64,000 bases of DNA from Bhargavaea changchunensis (GCF_042665595.1 NZ_JBHTCT010000033.1:1-64000); one strand, 5' to 3'; numbered from the stretch's first letter, positions 8,243 through 16,834 are shown. The notes: a model not told the origin generated them from the letters alone. Numbers and translations are program-made.

Positions 8243-9100
8243 GTGGCGATCAATAATACGGTCTATGAGTTCATGGAACGGCTGGACAGAGGGGAACTGA
8301 AGACGAAGGACGGGCTGTTGGATTATTACAGCCGGTATCCTGAAATTTTCGGCGTGTACTTCCCGGATTACTGCCCAAAGACAGATGAGAGGCTGATCCG
8401 GGCGATCGAGCAATATCCGGCGAAGGCCGAAGACATTTCACTTGCCGGCCAGCGGCTTCCCGAGGAGATCGAAAATGTGCGTGATATTTACCGCAGCTTG
8501 ACCGGCATCGACGCCGACAATGACCATCATCTGTTTGTCGGCGCTTTCGGATCAAACGCATTTGTCGCGGGCCCGGAAAAGGATGAGGTGTTCTATGCGC
8601 TTGAAATGCTGTCTCCGGATACCGGCAATCTGCGCCTTGTCGCAGCCCACGAGACGGGACATATCGTCCACCACCGCATGAGTGCCGAAGCTTTTGGGGA
8701 AACCTGGTGGCGGAAGGTGGACTGGAGCCATCCGCTCGTCACGCTTTTGTCTGAAGGCGGCGCCACATATCTGTCCAAACTCGCTGTCCCGGGCAGGGGC
8801 CGTCCGGACTATATTTCATTTGGAGCGCTCGGCGAGGAAGGCTACGGATTTTATATGGCGAACAGAAGGAAGCTGCATGAAGTGTTTCTTGAAGATATGA
8901 GGGAAGGGTGGAATGACAGGAAGGATAAAGAGTGGTTCCGCCTTTCCGGCGGTGCCCGGCACGGCGTTCCCCGTCTCGGCTATTACGTCGCGGACGACTT
9001 TATCGAACACCGCGCAGAACTACGGGGGATGGACGCGGCGCTCACCGATTGGGACACGATGACACTTGAAGAGGAGTTCATGGATTATCTGAAACGCTGA
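8243..9100 (+). CDS. HEXXH zinc-peptidase-like protein, function unknown
   Basis: A 285-aa soluble protein carrying AAHETGHIVHH, a HEXXH zinc motif (His136, Glu137, His140), with a Glu in SEGGATYLS (Glu171) about 31 residues later that could be the third ligand, as in gluzincins. No signal peptide is seen. I cannot place it in a characterised family; DUF2268-type predicted Zn proteases share the general pattern. GTG 8243 was chosen because GGGAGGAG lies 7 nt upstream; an in-frame TTG at 8222 lacks a site. It is divergent from cwlJ, so a shared regulatory region is possible. Confidence 0.6.
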   Translation: MAINNTVYEFMERLDRGELKTKDGLLDYYSRYPEIFGVYFPDYCPKTDERLIRAIEQYPAKAEDISLAGQRLPEEIENVRDIYRSLTGIDADNDHHLFVGAFGSNAFVAGPEKDEVFYALEMLSPDTGNLRLVAAHETGHIVHHRMSAEAFGETWWRKVDWSHPLVTLLSEGGATYLSKLAVPGRGRPDYISFGALGEEGYGFYMANRRKLHEVFLEDMREGWNDRKDKEWFRLSGGARHGVPRLGYYVADDFIEHRAELRGMDAALTDWDTMTLEEEFMDYLKR

Positions 9101-9136
9101 CGCACGTTTGCCGGAGAGCCCGGCCGCAACAAAAAA

Positions 9137-9174
9137 TGCCCGGCAGCCAAAGATGGCAGCCGGGCACATTTTTT
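9137..9174. terminator. Bidirectional intrinsic terminator
   Basis: An 8-bp stem (9137-9144 with 9159-9166), extended by an inner AGCC/GGC pairing, flanked by an A-run (9131-9136) and T-run (9169-9175). It serves the HEXXH gene and convergent hemQ. Confidence 0.88.
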
Positions 9175-9926
9175 TACTGGACATTAAAGAAAGAGACGCG
9201 TTCATCGCCCTGGAGAATCGTGCCGACGAAGAACGAACCGAAGACGCCGTAGCGCGCGCTCACTTCATCGAAGCGCATTTCATAGACGAGTTTCTTGAAC
9301 TGGAGCACATCGTCCGAGAAGAGCGTGACGCCCCATTCATAGTCGTCGAAGCCGACGGAGCCGGAGATGATCTGCTTGACCTTGCCGGCATAGCCGCGGC
9401 CGATCATGCCGTGGCTTTTCATCAGATCGCGGCGCTGTTCCATATCGAGCATGTACCAGTTGTCTTCGCCTTCGCGTTTCTTGTCCATCGGATAGAAGCA
9501 CACATATTGCGAGCGCGGAAGTTCCGGGTAAAGGCGTCCGCGGACATACGGGTTCTGGTATGGGTCCTCATCGGACTCCTTAGCCAGGTAGTTGGACAGC
9601 TCGACGACCGACACGTAAGAATACGTAGGGATGGTGTAGTCCGCAATCGCGAGCTTGTTGAACTCGGCTTCAAGCTGCTGAAGTTCGTCCATCGTCGGAC
9701 GGAGAATCATCAGCATAAAGTCCGCCTTTTGGCCGACTACTGTATAGAAAGCATGGCTGCCCGTTTTTTCATCATCAGCTTTCTGGAGCTTGTCGAGGTA
9801 AGCGATGAATTCATCGGTTGCCGCTTTCCGTTCTTCTGCAGGAACGGCTTTCCACGATGCCCAGTCCATCGTGCGGAAGTCGTGGAGGACATACCAGCCG
9901 TCCAGTGTGATTGCAGCTTCGTTCAT
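9174..9926 (-). CDS. hemQ: Coproheme decarboxylase HemQ (ChdC)
   Basis: A 250-aa chlorite-dismutase-family protein. It catalyses the last step of the coproporphyrin-dependent heme pathway of Gram-positives, converting coproheme to heme b. The catalytic tyrosine motif YVCFYPMDKKR (Tyr145) and the proximal heme-ligand His172 (KSHGMIGR) match characterised Firmicute enzymes in both residue type and numbering. ATG 9926 follows AAGGAGT; the longer frame from 9950 lacks a ribosome site. It is monocistronic and divergent from lipL. Confidence 0.95.
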   Translation of the reverse strand: MNEAAITLDGWYVLHDFRTMDWASWKAVPAEERKAATDEFIAYLDKLQKADDEKTGSHAFYTVVGQKADFMLMILRPTMDELQQLEAEFNKLAIADYTIPTYSYVSVVELSNYLAKESDEDPYQNPYVRGRLYPELPRSQYVCFYPMDKKREGEDNWYMLDMEQRRDLMKSHGMIGRGYAGKVKQIISGSVGFDDYEWGVTLFSDDVLQFKKLVYEMRFDEVSARYGVFGSFFVGTILQGDERVSFFNVQ

Positions 9927-10030
9927 GTGGAAACACTCCTTTGGGATCATATGGCTTCAGTCTATCACAGAAGGCAGGCGCGGTCCGCAAGCAAGACCCT
10001 GTGTCACCGATTTGTGAAAAAGTCCCGGTT

Positions 10031-10058
10031 TTCCGTTTGGGCGCATTTTGTGTATGCT
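10031..10058 (+). promoter_or_regulatory. Possible sigma-A promoter of lipL
   Basis: TTCCGT (10031-10036), a 16-bp spacer and TATGCT (10053-10058) lie 75 bp ahead of the lipL start. The -10 is good and the -35 is weak. Confidence 0.4.
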
Positions 10059-10132
10059 TGACACTGGAATGAAAAACCGTCCCATGTCCGGTATGTACCG
10101 GGGGACGGATCAGATATTTGGGAGATATTGCT

Positions 10133-10975
10133 ATGGATCAAACACTTCAACTTCTCCGGCAGCCGGCCTGGCGGTTCATCGATCAGTCGGTGAGCGGGCT
10201 CGGCCGCTCCGCTCTTGAGTCGTTCGCTATGGACGACACACTCTGCCACGTCGTCGGACAGCAGAAAAGTCTGCCGGCCGTGCGTACTTGGGTGCATGAC
10301 AGGACCATCGTCCTCGGCATCCAGGACCATCGGCTGCCGTATATCGAAGATGCGGCGCAGCTTCTCCGGCTGAATGGCTGGCGCCCGATCGTCCGGAATT
10401 CCGGGGGGCTGGCTGTCGTCTTGGATGAAGGCATCCTGAACATCACAATTTCGCTGTCCGAGAAAGGCCGGCCAATCGACATCCCGGCCGGCTACGAGGT
10501 CATGCTTGAGTTTGTCCGCATGCTGTTGCCTGAAGTAGCGGACAGGATTGAGGCCTATGAGATTGTCGGTTCCTATTGTCCGGGGTCGTACGACTTGAGC
10601 ATTGGCGGCAGAAAGTTCGCCGGAATTTCCCAGCGAAGACTCAGGGGAGGCATCGCCGTCCAGATTTATCTTTGTGCGGAAGGCAGCGGCTCTGAGCGTG
10701 CACGACTGATCGGGGACATGTACGAGGCCGGTCTGAAGGGGGAAGAGACGAAGTTCGACTATCCGTCCATCCGGCCGGATGTGATGGCTTCTCTCAGCGA
10801 ATTGCTTGGTCAGCCGGTCACCGTCACCGAACTGAACAGCCGCGTCCGCCGGCTGCTTCACACTCTTTCGGGAGACGTCCGCAACAGCCTTCTTGAAGGG
10901 GAGGAGATCGACCTGTACGCGATCTATCTGAAGCGGGTGGTCGAACGGAACGCCAAACTGCTCGAGGGCATCTGA
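10133..10975 (+). CDS. lipL: Octanoyl-[GcvH]:protein N-octanoyltransferase LipL
   Basis: A 280-aa lipoate-ligase-fold protein. LipL moves octanoyl from the GcvH H-protein to the E2 subunits of 2-oxoacid dehydrogenases in the Bacillus lipoyl-relay route. The nucleophile Cys149 in GSYCPGSYDLSI and a conserved Lys161 (GGRKFAG) fit LipL (YwfL) and not LipM or LplA. ATG 10133 is preceded by GGGAGA; an upstream in-frame TTG at 10118 was not used. Its neighbours hemQ and rsfA match the B. subtilis ywf region. Confidence 0.9.
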   Translation: MDQTLQLLRQPAWRFIDQSVSGLGRSALESFAMDDTLCHVVGQQKSLPAVRTWVHDRTIVLGIQDHRLPYIEDAAQLLRLNGWRPIVRNSGGLAVVLDEGILNITISLSEKGRPIDIPAGYEVMLEFVRMLLPEVADRIEAYEIVGSYCPGSYDLSIGGRKFAGISQRRLRGGIAVQIYLCAEGSGSERARLIGDMYEAGLKGEETKFDYPSIRPDVMASLSELLGQPVTVTELNSRVRRLLHTLSGDVRNSLLEGEEIDLYAIYLKRVVERNAKLLEGI

Positions 10976-10988
10976 AGCCTGGAAAATC

Positions 10989-11052
10989 AAAGAAATGGCA
11001 AGGACTCCGCCGCCTGATTCCGCAGGCGATGGTATATCCTTGCCATTTCTTT
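10989..11052. terminator. Long bidirectional terminator hairpin
   Basis: Perfect 16-bp outer arms (10989-11004 with 11037-11052) enclose a second hairpin (CGCCTG/CAGGCG). T-rich bases follow on the plus side. It separates convergent lipL and rsfA. Confidence 0.75.
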
Positions 11053-11069
11053 ATGCTTGAACCGCGGCA

Positions 11070-11702
11070 TCAGTGCGCCTGCTGCTCTTCGCTGTTCACG
11101 AGATTTCCGTTTTGCTCCATCCGGAAGACGGCCGAAGAATTCTCATCCTCCTCGAACGCAACCAGTTTGCGTGCACGGTTCATGATCTGCACGAACTGCT
11201 CATAGTCATCACGGATCTCGTCATTTTCCCTGGCGAGGCGTGCAACTTCGTTCTCGAGCTCACCCACGCGGCGTTCGGCCGCTTCGGCAGTATGCTTCCA
11301 CTTCATCGTCTCCTGGTCCGCGAGATTCGTATGCTGAAGACGCATCAGATAGGCGATCACCACATCCAGCGAGAGATTCGACAGCCGGATCGCCGCCCGT
11401 CCTTCTCCTTCCGCCCCGTCCGGCACGACATAGAGTCCCGAATTCTTGCGGCGGAAATCTTTGCCCATCGCCTTCATGGTTGCCTTGCGTTCTTTTTTCG
11501 CTTCGGCAAGCTCTTTCTCATATTCTTTCCTGACGACTGCGTTCCATCTGAATCCGCAGGCCGCGGCCGTACGATTCATCGCATCTCCGGCTTCTTCGAA
11601 CGCATTGAGCTGAGTGCTCCCTTCGCGCACATGCCGCAGCACCGTTTCCGCGAGCAGCCGATCGTTTTCTTCTACCCAGGCATCCTGTCTTACTTTCACC
11701 AT
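11070..11702 (-). CDS. rsfA: RsfA-family prespore transcription factor
   Basis: A 210-aa protein with an N-terminal Myb/SANT-like DNA-binding region (QDAWVEENDRLLAETVLRHV to GFRWNAVVRK) followed by a long C-terminal coiled coil (about residues 140-190, heptad-rich). This is the RsfA family, which fine-tunes sigma-F-dependent genes in the forespore. ATG 11702 follows AGGAGGT by 6 nt. It is at the expected position (B. subtilis ywfN) beside ywfO. Target genes cannot be inferred from this window. Confidence 0.85.
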   Translation of the reverse strand: MVKVRQDAWVEENDRLLAETVLRHVREGSTQLNAFEEAGDAMNRTAAACGFRWNAVVRKEYEKELAEAKKERKATMKAMGKDFRRKNSGLYVVPDGAEGEGRAAIRLSNLSLDVVIAYLMRLQHTNLADQETMKWKHTAEAAERRVGELENEVARLARENDEIRDDYEQFVQIMNRARKLVAFEEDENSSAVFRMEQNGNLVNSEEQQAH

Positions 11703-11850
11703 TTGTGTACCTCCTGCCATCTTCATAGAATGTTTGCCTGGTGTCAGTTTGCACCGTCACTCTGCGTTTTATACCGTTTCGTTTGGAAATGTCGGAGAAT
11801 GCGCATCTTTTCGGATTTGATTTTAGGAGGAAGAAGGAGGCCGGCGACCG

Positions 11851-11879
11851 TTCCAAACAAGAGCCGGACAGGGTATACT
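11851..11879 (+). promoter_or_regulatory. Sigma-A promoter of ywfO
   Basis: TTCCAA (11851-11856), a 17-bp spacer, then TATACT (11874-11879), 32 bp before the ywfO start codon. Confidence 0.55.
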
Positions 11880-11910
11880 GGAAGGACCCACTGTTTCGGG
11901 GAGGTGCCAG

Positions 11911-13212
11911 ATGATGGACTATGCCAGACAAAAACTTAGTGAAGAAAAAGTGTTTAAAGACCCGGTTCACCGGTATATCCACGTGAGGGACCAGGTGATC
12001 TGGGACCTGATCGCAACCAGGGAATTTCAGCGGCTCCGCCGCATCCATCAGCTCGGCACGACCTATCTCGTGTTCCACGGGGCGGAACACAGCCGTTTTA
12101 ATCATTCTCTCGGCGTCTATGAGATTGTCCGGCGCATCATCGACGACAGTTTCAGCGGGCGGCCGCAATGGAATGATTCCGAGCGGCTTGTGACACTGTG
12201 CGCGGCGCTGCTCCATGACCTCGGACACGGTCCGTTTTCCCATGCGTTCGAGAAGGTGTTCGACCTGGATCATGAGCTGTTCACGCAGAAGATCCTGCTC
12301 GGGGACACCGAAGTTAATGCGGTCCTCCGGCGGGTCAGCGAGGACTTTCCGCGAAAAGTGGCGGACGTCATCGGGAAGACCTATCCGGACAAGCTGGTCG
12401 TGAGCCTGATTTCAAGCCAGATCGATGCCGACCGGATGGATTATCTTCAGCGGGACGCCTACTTCACGGGAGTCAGTTATGGCCATTTCGATATGGAGCG
12501 CATCCTTCGGGTCATGCGCCCGTCAGAAGAACAGGCCGTCATCAAGCAAAGCGGCATGCATGCGGTTGAGGACTACATCATGAGCCGGTACCAGATGTAC
12601 TGGCAGGTTTATTTCCATCCGGTATCCCGCTCGGCGGAAGTAATTCTCGTGAAAATTTTGCAGAGGGCGAAAGTTTTGAGCGAAGAAGGGTATACGTTCA
12701 AGCAGGAGCCTGTCCACTTTAAGTCGTTTTTCGACAAAACTTACGATCTTACTGATTATATTGCGCTGGATGAATACATCCTCATGACTTATTTCGAAGC
12801 ATGGATCCGGGAGGAAGACGAAATCCTCTCCGACCTGTGCGACCGGTTCGTGAACCGCCGGCTGTTCCAATACATCGATTTCAACCCGGCCAAGGAATAT
12901 CGGAAACTCGGTGAACTGGATGCCCTGTTCCGGAAAGCCGGGATCGACCCGGATTATTATCTGGTCGTCGATTCCTCTTCCGACCTGCCGTACGACTTTT
13001 ACCGGCCGGGGGAGGAAGAAGAGCGGCTGCCGATTCATCTGCTCATGAGGGACGGCGAACTGCGGGAGCTTTCCCGCGAGTCCGACATCGTCGATGCCAT
13101 CTCCGGCAAACGGCGGACGGACCATAAACTCTATTTCCCGGAGGACATGCTCAGGGAAGGCAAGAAGAAAAAAGTGCTCAGGCAACAAATCCTAAGCATC
13201 TTGAACACATAG
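11911..13212 (+). CDS. ywfO: HD-domain phosphohydrolase YwfO
   Basis: A 433-aa HD-superfamily hydrolase of the dGTPase/SAMHD1-like type. Metal ligands are visible as EHSRFNHSLG (His65), LLHDLGHGPFSH (His102-Asp103) and SSQIDADRMDYL (Asp). The family cleaves (d)NTPs or related nucleotides; the true substrate of YwfO is not certain. Start at ATG 11911 (or the next ATG, 11914), with GGGGAGGTG upstream. ywgA follows after 21 bp, so they are likely one operon. Confidence 0.83.
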   Translation: MMDYARQKLSEEKVFKDPVHRYIHVRDQVIWDLIATREFQRLRRIHQLGTTYLVFHGAEHSRFNHSLGVYEIVRRIIDDSFSGRPQWNDSERLVTLCAALLHDLGHGPFSHAFEKVFDLDHELFTQKILLGDTEVNAVLRRVSEDFPRKVADVIGKTYPDKLVVSLISSQIDADRMDYLQRDAYFTGVSYGHFDMERILRVMRPSEEQAVIKQSGMHAVEDYIMSRYQMYWQVYFHPVSRSAEVILVKILQRAKVLSEEGYTFKQEPVHFKSFFDKTYDLTDYIALDEYILMTYFEAWIREEDEILSDLCDRFVNRRLFQYIDFNPAKEYRKLGELDALFRKAGIDPDYYLVVDSSSDLPYDFYRPGEEEERLPIHLLMRDGELRELSRESDIVDAISGKRRTDHKLYFPEDMLREGKKKKVLRQQILSILNT

Positions 13213-13233
13213 AAAATAGGGAGGGCATTTTTG

Positions 13234-13740
13234 ATGCTTCAGGAACATGCAAAACTTGTTCAGTTCATTTCAATGGCTGATGGGGTGACCGGGCGGAAGA
13301 AGCTGCAGAAGATGATCTACATCGCCAAAAAGATGGACTTCCCGTTCCAGGAAAAATATGAACTCCATATTTATGGCCCTTACTCGGAAGAGCTGACGCT
13401 CCGTATCGAGGAGCTGTGCGAAATGGGCTTCCTGGCGGAAAATTGCGAGGACAAGGGTTCATATGTTCAATACAGCTACCGGGTAACCGGCGAAGGCAGG
13501 GATTTCATCGGTGACGCCGACGAAGTCCCGGACACACTAGGTGATTGCATCGGCCGGATGAAGGAAAGGAGTTCCCGTTTCCTGGAATTGGTCTCCACTC
13601 TGCTGTATTTTGATCACCTGCCGCGGGAAGAGCAGATTGCGAAAGTACATATCGTCAAGAACAAGCTGAATTACACAGACGCGGAGATGGACGAGGCTTT
13701 TGACTTTATCGGGGACCTCTCCGCCTGTATCCGCCAGTGA
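13234..13740 (+). CDS. ywgA: YwgA-family protein
   Basis: A 168-aa protein with a winged-helix-like N-terminal region (GVTGRKKLQKMIYIAKKM, LHIYGPYSEELTLRIEEL) matching YwgA. The similarity to the SocA/panacea-type fold is suggestive only; no catalytic motif is evident. ATG 13234 lies 8 nt after GGGAGGG. It is transcribed with ywfO and precedes ywhD. Function unknown. Confidence 0.75.
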   Translation: MLQEHAKLVQFISMADGVTGRKKLQKMIYIAKKMDFPFQEKYELHIYGPYSEELTLRIEELCEMGFLAENCEDKGSYVQYSYRVTGEGRDFIGDADEVPDTLGDCIGRMKERSSRFLELVSTLLYFDHLPREEQIAKVHIVKNKLNYTDAEMDEAFDFIGDLSACIRQ

Positions 13741-13748
13741 GCCTCCGC

Positions 13749-13778
13749 TTCCAACAGTGCGGGTGGATTGGCTATAAT
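13749..13778 (+). promoter_or_regulatory. Sigma-A promoter of ywhD
   Basis: A perfect TATAAT (13773-13778) 20 bp before the ywhD start, with TTCCAA 18 bp upstream as a weak -35. This suggests ywhD has its own promoter. Confidence 0.5.
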
Positions 13779-13798
13779 GCAGGGAAGGGGGTATGATC

Positions 13799-14317
13799 AT
13801 GGCCAACGGAGAAAAACCGAAACCGAAAATGGAGTTCACGATCATCCGCGACAATCCGACTGCCGGCCATAAAGGGTTCGGCATCGGTTCGATCTCGCTT
13901 GAAAACGTATCGCCTGTCATCATCGACGTGGAAGAGGAGCTCGCACAGGTGGAAATCGGTGCGCTGCATGCCCGGAGCAAGACGGAGCGGGGCGTCAAGT
14001 TCACATCGGACCGCGAGGATTCCGCGGGAGGAAAGCCGTACTGGCTCGTCTGGGTCGCCATCGACTATAAGGAAGAGGGCCCTTACTTCGCCGGTGTCAC
14101 GGCTGCCGAGATGGTCGTCAACCGCGAGAAGCGGCGTGGCTACAAGAGCCTGCCGGAACATGTGAACCTGCTGGACAAGGCTTTGAAGCGCCATGTCATC
14201 GTCGACAAGATGGATGAGCGTTCGAAAAAGGTGCTTGCGGAATTCCTGCAGGAACAGAACCCGGAACTGTGGGAACGGAGCCCTGAACTCCAGGAAGCAC
14301 TCGGCGTCACCGGCTGA
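13799..14317 (+). CDS. ywhD: YwhD-family protein
   Basis: A 172-aa soluble protein strongly resembling YwhD (FTIIRDNPTAGHKGFGIGS, VKFTSDRED, YWLVWVAIDY, RGYKSLPEHVNLLDKALKRHVIVDKMD). The family is restricted to Bacillales and has no assigned function. ATG 13799 was preferred to ATG 13793 because GAAGGGG is only 2 nt from the latter. It has its own promoter and is followed by an unusual chain of hairpins and a terminator. Confidence 0.82.
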   Translation: MANGEKPKPKMEFTIIRDNPTAGHKGFGIGSISLENVSPVIIDVEEELAQVEIGALHARSKTERGVKFTSDREDSAGGKPYWLVWVAIDYKEEGPYFAGVTAAEMVVNREKRRGYKSLPEHVNLLDKALKRHVIVDKMDERSKKVLAEFLQEQNPELWERSPELQEALGVTG

Positions 14318-14344
14318 TCTGTAATTATGAACGATCTTTGACAG

Positions 14345-14457
14345 TTTCGCCGGCAGCACTCCAGCCGGTTGAACCGCTCCCGAAAAGGGAGTAAACTTGG
14401 ATTAACGCTTGCTGAATACAAGCTAGGACAGTGCGCCGTCTAGCTAACGGCGCACAT
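14345..14457 (+). other. Chain of hairpins, candidate structured RNA or 3' UTR
   Basis: Four hairpins stand in series downstream of ywhD: CCGGC/GCCGG near 14351-14368, CTCCC-GAAAA-GGGAG near 14377-14391, GCTTG/CAAGC near 14407-14423, and a 9-bp stem 14431-14439 with 14447-14455. The strong terminator at 14458 makes a fifth. No open frame with a ribosome site covers it. It could be a 3'-UTR-derived small RNA; I recognise no known family. Confidence 0.4.
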
Positions 14458-14500
14458 AACCAGCCCCGCCCCCGATTTCCGGGGGGCGGGGCTGGTTTTT
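14458..14500 (+). terminator. Strong intrinsic terminator after ywhD
   Basis: A perfect 16-bp GC-rich stem (14458-14473 with 14482-14497) ends in TTTTT. Confidence 0.92.
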
Positions 14501-14538
14501 GGTTGCCACAAATTAATAGGACAGCAATTTTAGCAGGG

Positions 14539-14622
14539 TATGTCAACGTCTCACTGCAGTATGTTAACGTCTCAATCCACTATGTTGACGTCTCAACCGA
14601 CTATGTCAACATCTCATCAGAA
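14539..14622. repeat. 21-bp tandem repeat array (4 units)
   Basis: Four units start at 14539, 14560, 14581 and 14602, exactly 21 bp apart. Each has a conserved 15-bp core (TATGTCAACGTCTCA with 0-2 changes) and a variable 6-bp tail. The array lies between the ywhD terminator and the convergent pbpG 3' end. The period equals two DNA helical turns. No CRISPR-like spacers are present. Confidence 0.88.
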
Positions 14623-14638
14623 TTGCCCGAGCTGCGCT

Positions 14639-16702
14639 TCAGTCAAAGAATGAGAACGGGAACAGCCTGATCGGCCCGCCGTCTTTCGTGTCCTTGGAGC
14701 GTTCCTGCCGAAGGGTCGGGTCAGTGCAGAGCTTCCGCGGCACATTCCGTTCTTTTACGTAAACAAGTCGTTGCTTTCCGCACCCATCAACGGCAAGCCC
14801 GCCGGTTTCGACATCGACGATGACACCCGTGATGCCTTCCGGCTGGGTGAACGGTTCCGGGGGCAAGCCGGCATGGGCATTTTCCATGAACTCAATCCAC
14901 ATCTTCTTCGCCGCCATCTTGTCGCTATTCTCGGTGAGACGGCGTCCCTCGTCGTAGCCGGCCCATATCCCGGCGGTGAGGGTCGTGGAGAACCCGATCA
15001 GATATTGATCAGAAAGTGTCGTTCCGGACTTTGCCGCATACGGGCGTGTTTGGCTCGGCCGCATAGACAGGCCTGTTGCCGGGGTGTAGTCGCTGAAGAC
15101 AGGGTCGAACATGCCTGTCATCATCTGTGTCAGGACAAAGGCATCTGCCGGATCCAGCACTTCACGCTGTTCCTTGTCCTCTTCACCGCTCAGGTAGACG
15201 GTTTCTCCGGCGGAATCGGTGATCGACAGGATGGTCGTCGGAACCACACGCTTGCCGCCTGAGGCAATCCGGTTGTAGGCACCTGTCATCTCATAGAGGG
15301 TGACTTCGGTCGTGCCGAGTGCGGTTGCCGGTGCATCAACAAAGTTTCCGGTGATGCCGAGGCGGGCGGCCATATCCTTGAACGGCTTGTAACCGATCTC
15401 CTCAAGTGTCTTTACGGCAAAGATATTGTCGGAGATGGCAAGTGCCTGTGCAAGTGAAATCGGCCGTTCGGCAAATTTGCCGTTGACGTTCTTGGGTTCG
15501 TATTCCTGGCGACCGTCATCGAAGGTAAAGACCGTCGGCTCGCTTTTCAGGAAAGTGAGCGGTGTAAACCCCTGTTCAAGCGCTGCGGCATACAACACCG
15601 GCTTCATTGCTGAGCCGGATTGGCGCTCAGCCTGGGTGACTCGGTTAAATGGACTCGTTGCATAATCCCGACCGCCGATCAGGGAAGTGATCTGTCCACT
15701 CTCCGGCTCCATTGTGACAAATCCGAACTGGAGCCCGTTATCGGGCATCCATTTCTCCGCTGCCGATTCCGCCGTCTTTTGGTGGAAAGGGTCGAGCGTG
15801 GTCCGGATCGTCCAGCCGCCTTCAGCGATGTCGCGTCCGGCTTCGTCCAAACGTTTTTCAGCTTCCCGCCATACCTCGTCCAAGAAGTATGGGGCAACTT
15901 TTTCACCCGCGTCCCACTGGTCATGCTTAAGCGCTATCCGCTGGTTCAGGGCATGGTCCGCCTGCTCACGTGTCACGTACCCTTCGCGCACCATCGAATT
16001 GAGGATGATTTTCTGGCGTCCCGCTGCGGCCTCCGGATTAACGACCGGGGAATAGACCGACGGCCCTTTCGGAACAGCCGCAAGCAACGTTGCTTCAGCC
16101 AGGGTCAGATCCTTCGCATCCTTACCGAAAAAGAATTTGCTTGCCGCTTCGGCACCGTACATTCCATGGCCGAAATAGACCGTGTTCAGGTAGCCTTCCA
16201 GAATCGTGTCCTTGTCGTAGAACGTTTCGATCCTTCTGGCGTATACTGCCTCGTTGATCTTTCGTGTCCAGGTTTTCTGGTGGGTCAGGAACAGGTTGCG
16301 GGCATACTGCTGAGTGATTGTGCTCGCGCCTTCCGCTTTGCGGAACGATTTGACATCCTTCAGCACGGCTGATGCAATCCGGGAGTAGTCAAACCCCTTA
16401 TGTTCATAAAAGTCCTTGTCCTCGACGGCGACGAACGCATCGGCAAGAAACGGGGACATGTCCTCGAGGGAAGCCCAGTAACGGCGCTCGCCCGAATGCC
16501 GGTCGCCGATCGGATCGCCATTACGGTCAAGGAACACGGTCGCGTTCGGCACTTTCAGGGAAGGGGGACCGGCCGAATGGATATAGATGAGGAGCGCGCC
16601 GTACATGACCAGCCCGGCCACGCCGAGGCTCAGGGATAGAAGCAGCAGCCGCTTCATGAGCATTTGCCGTTTCCGCTTCCGTTTGAGATGTGCCCGTTTC
16701 AC
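14639..16702 (-). CDS. pbpG: Class A penicillin-binding protein PbpG (PBP2d-like)
   Basis: A 687-aa bifunctional peptidoglycan synthase. Order: basic N-terminus, one TM helix (about 18-41), GT51 glycosyltransferase with catalytic Glu94 (EDKDFYEHKGFD) and GASTITQQ (125-132), then a transpeptidase with SAMK (Ser364, Lys367), SDN (424-426) and KSGT (558-561). It matches YwhE/PbpG, implicated in spore wall synthesis, and lies between ywhD and speE as in B. subtilis. Start is GTG 16702 after AAAGGCGGG. It is convergent with ywhD and divergent from speE. Confidence 0.9.
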   Translation of the reverse strand: MKRAHLKRKRKRQMLMKRLLLLSLSLGVAGLVMYGALLIYIHSAGPPSLKVPNATVFLDRNGDPIGDRHSGERRYWASLEDMSPFLADAFVAVEDKDFYEHKGFDYSRIASAVLKDVKSFRKAEGASTITQQYARNLFLTHQKTWTRKINEAVYARRIETFYDKDTILEGYLNTVYFGHGMYGAEAASKFFFGKDAKDLTLAEATLLAAVPKGPSVYSPVVNPEAAAGRQKIILNSMVREGYVTREQADHALNQRIALKHDQWDAGEKVAPYFLDEVWREAEKRLDEAGRDIAEGGWTIRTTLDPFHQKTAESAAEKWMPDNGLQFGFVTMEPESGQITSLIGGRDYATSPFNRVTQAERQSGSAMKPVLYAAALEQGFTPLTFLKSEPTVFTFDDGRQEYEPKNVNGKFAERPISLAQALAISDNIFAVKTLEEIGYKPFKDMAARLGITGNFVDAPATALGTTEVTLYEMTGAYNRIASGGKRVVPTTILSITDSAGETVYLSGEEDKEQREVLDPADAFVLTQMMTGMFDPVFSDYTPATGLSMRPSQTRPYAAKSGTTLSDQYLIGFSTTLTAGIWAGYDEGRRLTENSDKMAAKKMWIEFMENAHAGLPPEPFTQPEGITGVIVDVETGGLAVDGCGKQRLVYVKERNVPRKLCTDPTLRQERSKDTKDGGPIRLFPFSFFD

Positions 16703-16834
16703 CGCATTCCCGCCTTTCGTGCGCTTTTCCGCAAGTATGCACAGACAGCGGGCATTTCATCCGGCGGATTTTGGACAAGTTTCGGTTCAGGTCCGGACGA
16801 TGAGTTCCAAGACGCCATTCTATTAAAAAAATAG

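Noticed and set aside
9108..10061. 317-aa plus-strand open frame
   Set aside because: Shadow of hemQ on the opposite strand; no family features and no ribosome site.
10004..10990. 328-aa minus-strand open frame
   Set aside because: Antisense to lipL, which carries the catalytic Cys and a proper start.
14360..14385. T-box-like sequence GTTGAACCGCTCCCG
   Set aside because: It does not match the T-box TGGNACCGCG bulge, and no aminoacyl-tRNA or amino-acid gene follows it.
14539..14622. CRISPR array
   Set aside because: Variable parts are only 6 bp, far below spacer length, and no cas genes are nearby.
14431..14670. Open frame encoding 7-residue YVNVS-type peptide repeats over the 21-bp array
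   Set aside because: A 21-bp period always keeps one frame open. There is no ribosome site or promoter, and other arrays of the same period encode unrelated or interrupted peptides, so it is a by-product of the DNA repeat.
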